DNA of 42,510 bases from Haloarcula amylolytica JCM 13557 (GTDB lineage Archaea; Halobacteriota; Halobacteria; Halobacteriales; Haloarculaceae). The stretch is taken from assembly GCF_000336615.1 (NCBI RefSeq), contig NZ_AOLW01000006.1, positions 337,350 through 379,859 on the forward strand, written 5' to 3'. The notes beneath the pieces were generated by a model, which did no database searches, was not told the origin of the DNA, and worked only from the letters and a program-made list of their open reading frames with translations. This document shows positions 40,763 through 42,510 of the stretch, in pieces. The stretch's first letter is position 1, and each line of letters starts with the position of its first letter. Made by a program: the position numbers and the translations under genes.

Positions 40763-41312
40763 GAAGGAGAAGATGCTCGCGGGCGAGCGCTACGACGCGA
40801 GCGACCCGGAACTCGTCGCCGCCCGCGAGCGGGCGAACGAACTCACCCGGGAGTACAACCGGACTGACCCGTCGGCGGCCGACACCAGACAGGCGCTCGT
40901 CGAGGACCTGTTCGGCTCCGTCGGCGCGGACTGCCACGTCGAACCGCCGTTCCGGTGTGACTACGGCGACAACATCCACGTCGGCGACGGCTTTTACGCG
41001 AACTTCGACTGCGTCGTGCTGGACGTGTGCCGGGTCGATATCGGCGACGACTGCCTGCTCGGGCCGGGCGTCCACATCTACACCGCGACGCACCCGCTTG
41101 CCCCGGCCGAACGACGTAGCGGCGTCGAGTACGGGAAGCCGGTGTCTATCGGTGATAACGTCTGGGTCGGCGGCCGGGCAGTCATCAATCCGGGCGTCAC
41201 TGTCGGCGACGACGCCGTCATCGGGTCCGGCGCTGTCGTCACTGACGACGTTCCCGCTGGCGTCGTCGTTCAGGGGAACCCCGCGTCGGTCGTGCGGGAG
41301 ATCGAGGACTGA
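40752..41312 (+). CDS. maltose/galactoside O-acetyltransferase-like hexapeptide transferase
   Basis: A 186-residue left-handed beta-helix enzyme. The N-terminal MAc region MLAGERYDASDPELVAARERANELTREYN is followed by FRCDYGDNIHVGDGFYANFDCVVLDVCRVDIGDDCLLGPGVHIYTATHPL (catalytic His in TATHPL) and hexapeptide coils KPVSIGDNVWVGGRAVINPGVTVGDDAVIGSGAVVTDDVPAGVVVQGNPA. It moves acetyl from acetyl-CoA to sugar hydroxyls; the natural acceptor is unknown. The start is ATG 40752 (MSSEKEKMLAGERYD); an in-frame GTG at 40728 is possible. Confidence 0.93.
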   Translation: MSSEKEKMLAGERYDASDPELVAARERANELTREYNRTDPSAADTRQALVEDLFGSVGADCHVEPPFRCDYGDNIHVGDGFYANFDCVVLDVCRVDIGDDCLLGPGVHIYTATHPLAPAERRSGVEYGKPVSIGDNVWVGGRAVINPGVTVGDDAVIGSGAVVTDDVPAGVVVQGNPASVVREIED

Positions 41313-41389
41313 CGGCCACGCACAGCAACCGCGGCTGAGCGGCTGTGACCCGTCGCGGGGTTCTTCGCGCTGTGGCACGTACTGACTGT

Positions 41390-41758
41390 ATGGACACCAC
41401 GACCGAAGATATGGACACGACAACGGAACACGGCGTTCGGACGGTCGAAACGCGGGACGAACTCGACGACGTGCTGGCGACGGCCGACCGCGTACTGGCG
41501 ATGGTTCGGACAAGCGGCTGTACAATCTGCAAGTCGATGGAGCCGATACTCGACATCGCCGCGAAGGCCACCGACGCGACAGTAGTCGTATTCAATCCCG
41601 AACGCGACCTCGATGCCGTCGACGCGTTCGACGTCCGGAGCGTCCCGACGCTCCTGCTGTTTGCCGACGGGGAGCTTATCGACCGCCGTGCCGACGGGTT
41701 CGTCCCGGCCGAGGAGCTAATCGAGTTCGTCGAAAGCGGGTCGGAATCGGACGCGTGA
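41390..41758 (+). CDS. thioredoxin-like protein with CTIC motif
   Basis: 122 residues from ATG 41390. Thioredoxin fold: VLAMVRTSGCTICKSMEPILDIAAKA, then VVVFNPERDLDAVDAFDVRSVPTLLLFADGELIDRRADGFVPAEELIEFVE with the cis-Pro in SVPTLLLF. The active site is C-T-I-C instead of C-G-P-C, which should change redox potential; the usual W before the first Cys is SG here. It is probably a specialised disulfide reductase or electron carrier rather than the main thioredoxin. The N-terminus has two short DTTTE repeats. Confidence 0.88.
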   Translation: MDTTTEDMDTTTEHGVRTVETRDELDDVLATADRVLAMVRTSGCTICKSMEPILDIAAKATDATVVVFNPERDLDAVDAFDVRSVPTLLLFADGELIDRRADGFVPAEELIEFVESGSESDA

Positions 41759-41820
41759 ACCGAGTGGCTTTCTCACACTGAGACAACACTTATGCCCCCG
41801 CTTGTCGAAGCGCTCCCCTG

Positions 41821-42486
41821 ATGGCCCTCCAAATCGGCTCCGTCCTCGAAGAGGCGGGGTATCGGCTGTTCAGTCGTACCGGCGCGATACTACTCGTAGC
41901 GTTTTTTGCCCTGATGGCTAGCTTTCAAGCACTGTTCAACACAATCCTGGCGACGACCTACGCCAGAATGGGATACGGTGAGATTGCCGCAGCCCTGCCG
42001 CTGACCCTCGACATCTCGCTCAATGTCGCTGGTGCCGGTATCGCCATTGGCTCTGTGGTCTCACTGTATCTCACCATCGTGTCCTTCCGGACGTTCGCTA
42101 CCGGAACACGCGACAGTTTCCCCGAGGGAGCGTTCACGCGGAACGTGCCGCTAGCGATGGTGAACGTGCTTGTTGGCGGGATCGTCTACGGCCTACTGGT
42201 GTTCGTCGGGTCGGTCCTGCTCCTCATCCCTGGCATCTTCGCCTACGTCGCGTTCATCTTCATGATGCCGTACGTCATCGTCGAAGACCGGCACTTCGTC
42301 GCGGCGCTCAAGGAGAGCTACCGGCTCACCGAGGGCGACCGACTGACGCTGTTCGGACTGCTGTTCATCGTTATTGCCGCCGCGGCGCTCGTCGGCGGTA
42401 TCGTTGGGCTCGTCGGCGCGCTGGCGCTCCCACAGCCGGCCGCGCAGTTGCCGACCGTCGTCATCCAACCCCTGGTGTCGCTGTAC
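41821..42486 (+). CDS. polytopic membrane protein, 3' end missing
   Basis: An open frame from ATG 41821 (MALQIGSVLEEAGYRLFSRTG) to the end of genuine sequence, 222 codons. Hydrophobic segments: AILLVAFFALMASFQALFNTIL, LNVAGAGIAIGSVVSLYLTIVSF, MVNVLVGGIVYGLLVFVGSVLLLIPGIFAYVAFIFMMPYVIVE, and LFGLLFIVIAAAALVGGIVGLVGALAL. VEDRHFVAALKESYRLTEGDR is a pattern shared by many haloarchaeal and bacterial polytopic membrane proteins of unknown function. A CTTATG box precedes the gene (41789-41795). The final codons of the frame past 42486 are adapter, not protein. Confidence 0.75.
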
Positions 42487-42510
42487 CTGTCTCTTATACA
42501 CATCTCTGAT
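42487..42510. other. Tn5/Nextera mosaic-end adapter remnant
   Basis: 42487-42505 is exactly the reverse complement of the 19-bp Tn5 mosaic end used in Nextera libraries (starts CTGTCTCTTATA). The following 5 bases are also not genomic. Minus-strand frames through it begin MCIRDR and MYKRQ, peptides known as adapter artefacts in protein databases. Confidence 0.97.

Noticed and set aside
37424-41385. Shared 17-mer (CGCTGTGGCACGTACTG) near 37424 and 41369
   Set aside because: A short match with no symmetry, one copy inside a kinase gene and one before a thioredoxin gene; chance is the simpler explanation.
42193-42503. Two minus-strand frames beginning MYKRQ and MCIRDR
   Set aside because: Their starts are encoded by the sequencing adapter and they lie antisense to the real membrane protein.

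Overview
The window looks like chromosomal DNA of an extremely halophilic archaeon (class Halobacteria, probably Haloarcula or a close relative; the genus is inference). The basis is the GC-rich codon use, very acidic proteins, a Kae1-Bud32 fusion, archaeal S27ae/S24e, aIF1A, Rio1 and Dim2-type KH genes, Tat lipoproteins, HTH_10 regulators, soluble PAS histidine kinases, and many start codons lying about 27 nt from an AT-rich TATA-like box (leaderless genes). The last 24 bases are not genomic: they carry the Tn5/Nextera mosaic end, so this is a contig end and the last gene is cut.

Layout. 1-5.8 kb: partial PhzF protein, DJ-1/PfpI protein, Gfo/Idh/MocA oxidoreductase, RNase Z, a secreted protein with 17 octapeptide repeats rich in N-glycosylation sequons, and a TrkA-type protein. 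6.1-10.4 kb: a 34-residue ORF overlapping a PIN-like protein, a transducer with no external sensor domain, an SDR enzyme, an ITPase with a 45-residue insertion, and a DUF5808 protein. 10.6-14 kb: Kae1-Bud32, S27ae, S24e and a clamp-loader subunit with an altered Walker B. 14.1-17.7 kb: tRNA-Gly(CCC) flanked by pieces of itself, NadE, a DUF3105 protein, an enoyl-CoA hydratase-type enzyme, an unknown helical protein, and tRNA-Thr(GGT).

17.7-19.4 kb is a small integrated element. The 3' part of tRNA-Thr is repeated 1642 bp downstream with a 48-bp perfect match. Between the copies are an RHH/RelE toxin-antitoxin pair and an AT-rich 56-residue membrane protein, with no integrase. 19.5-20.4 kb holds three tiny membrane proteins. 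20.4-24.2 kb holds a hotdog thioesterase and a translation/ribosome-assembly group (Dim2-like KH, Rio1, aIF1A) interrupted by a histidine kinase.

24.3-35.6 kb looks like an amino-acid catabolic region: a small zinc-ribbon protein overlapping an aldehyde dehydrogenase, a divergent HTH_10 regulator, proline dehydrogenase, a proline racemase/hydroxyproline epimerase with both catalytic Cys, and a complete branched-chain-type ABC importer (LivKHMGF). Together they suggest uptake and oxidation of proline or hydroxyproline (inference). A 5'-truncated TnpB relic with its terminal hairpin lies between the regulator and a Tat lipoprotein. 35.7-42.5 kb: EamA transporter, SCP2-like protein, Gly/Met-tailed membrane protein, second PAS kinase, DUF460 RNase H-fold protein, hexapeptide acetyltransferase, thioredoxin-like protein, and a truncated polytopic membrane protein.
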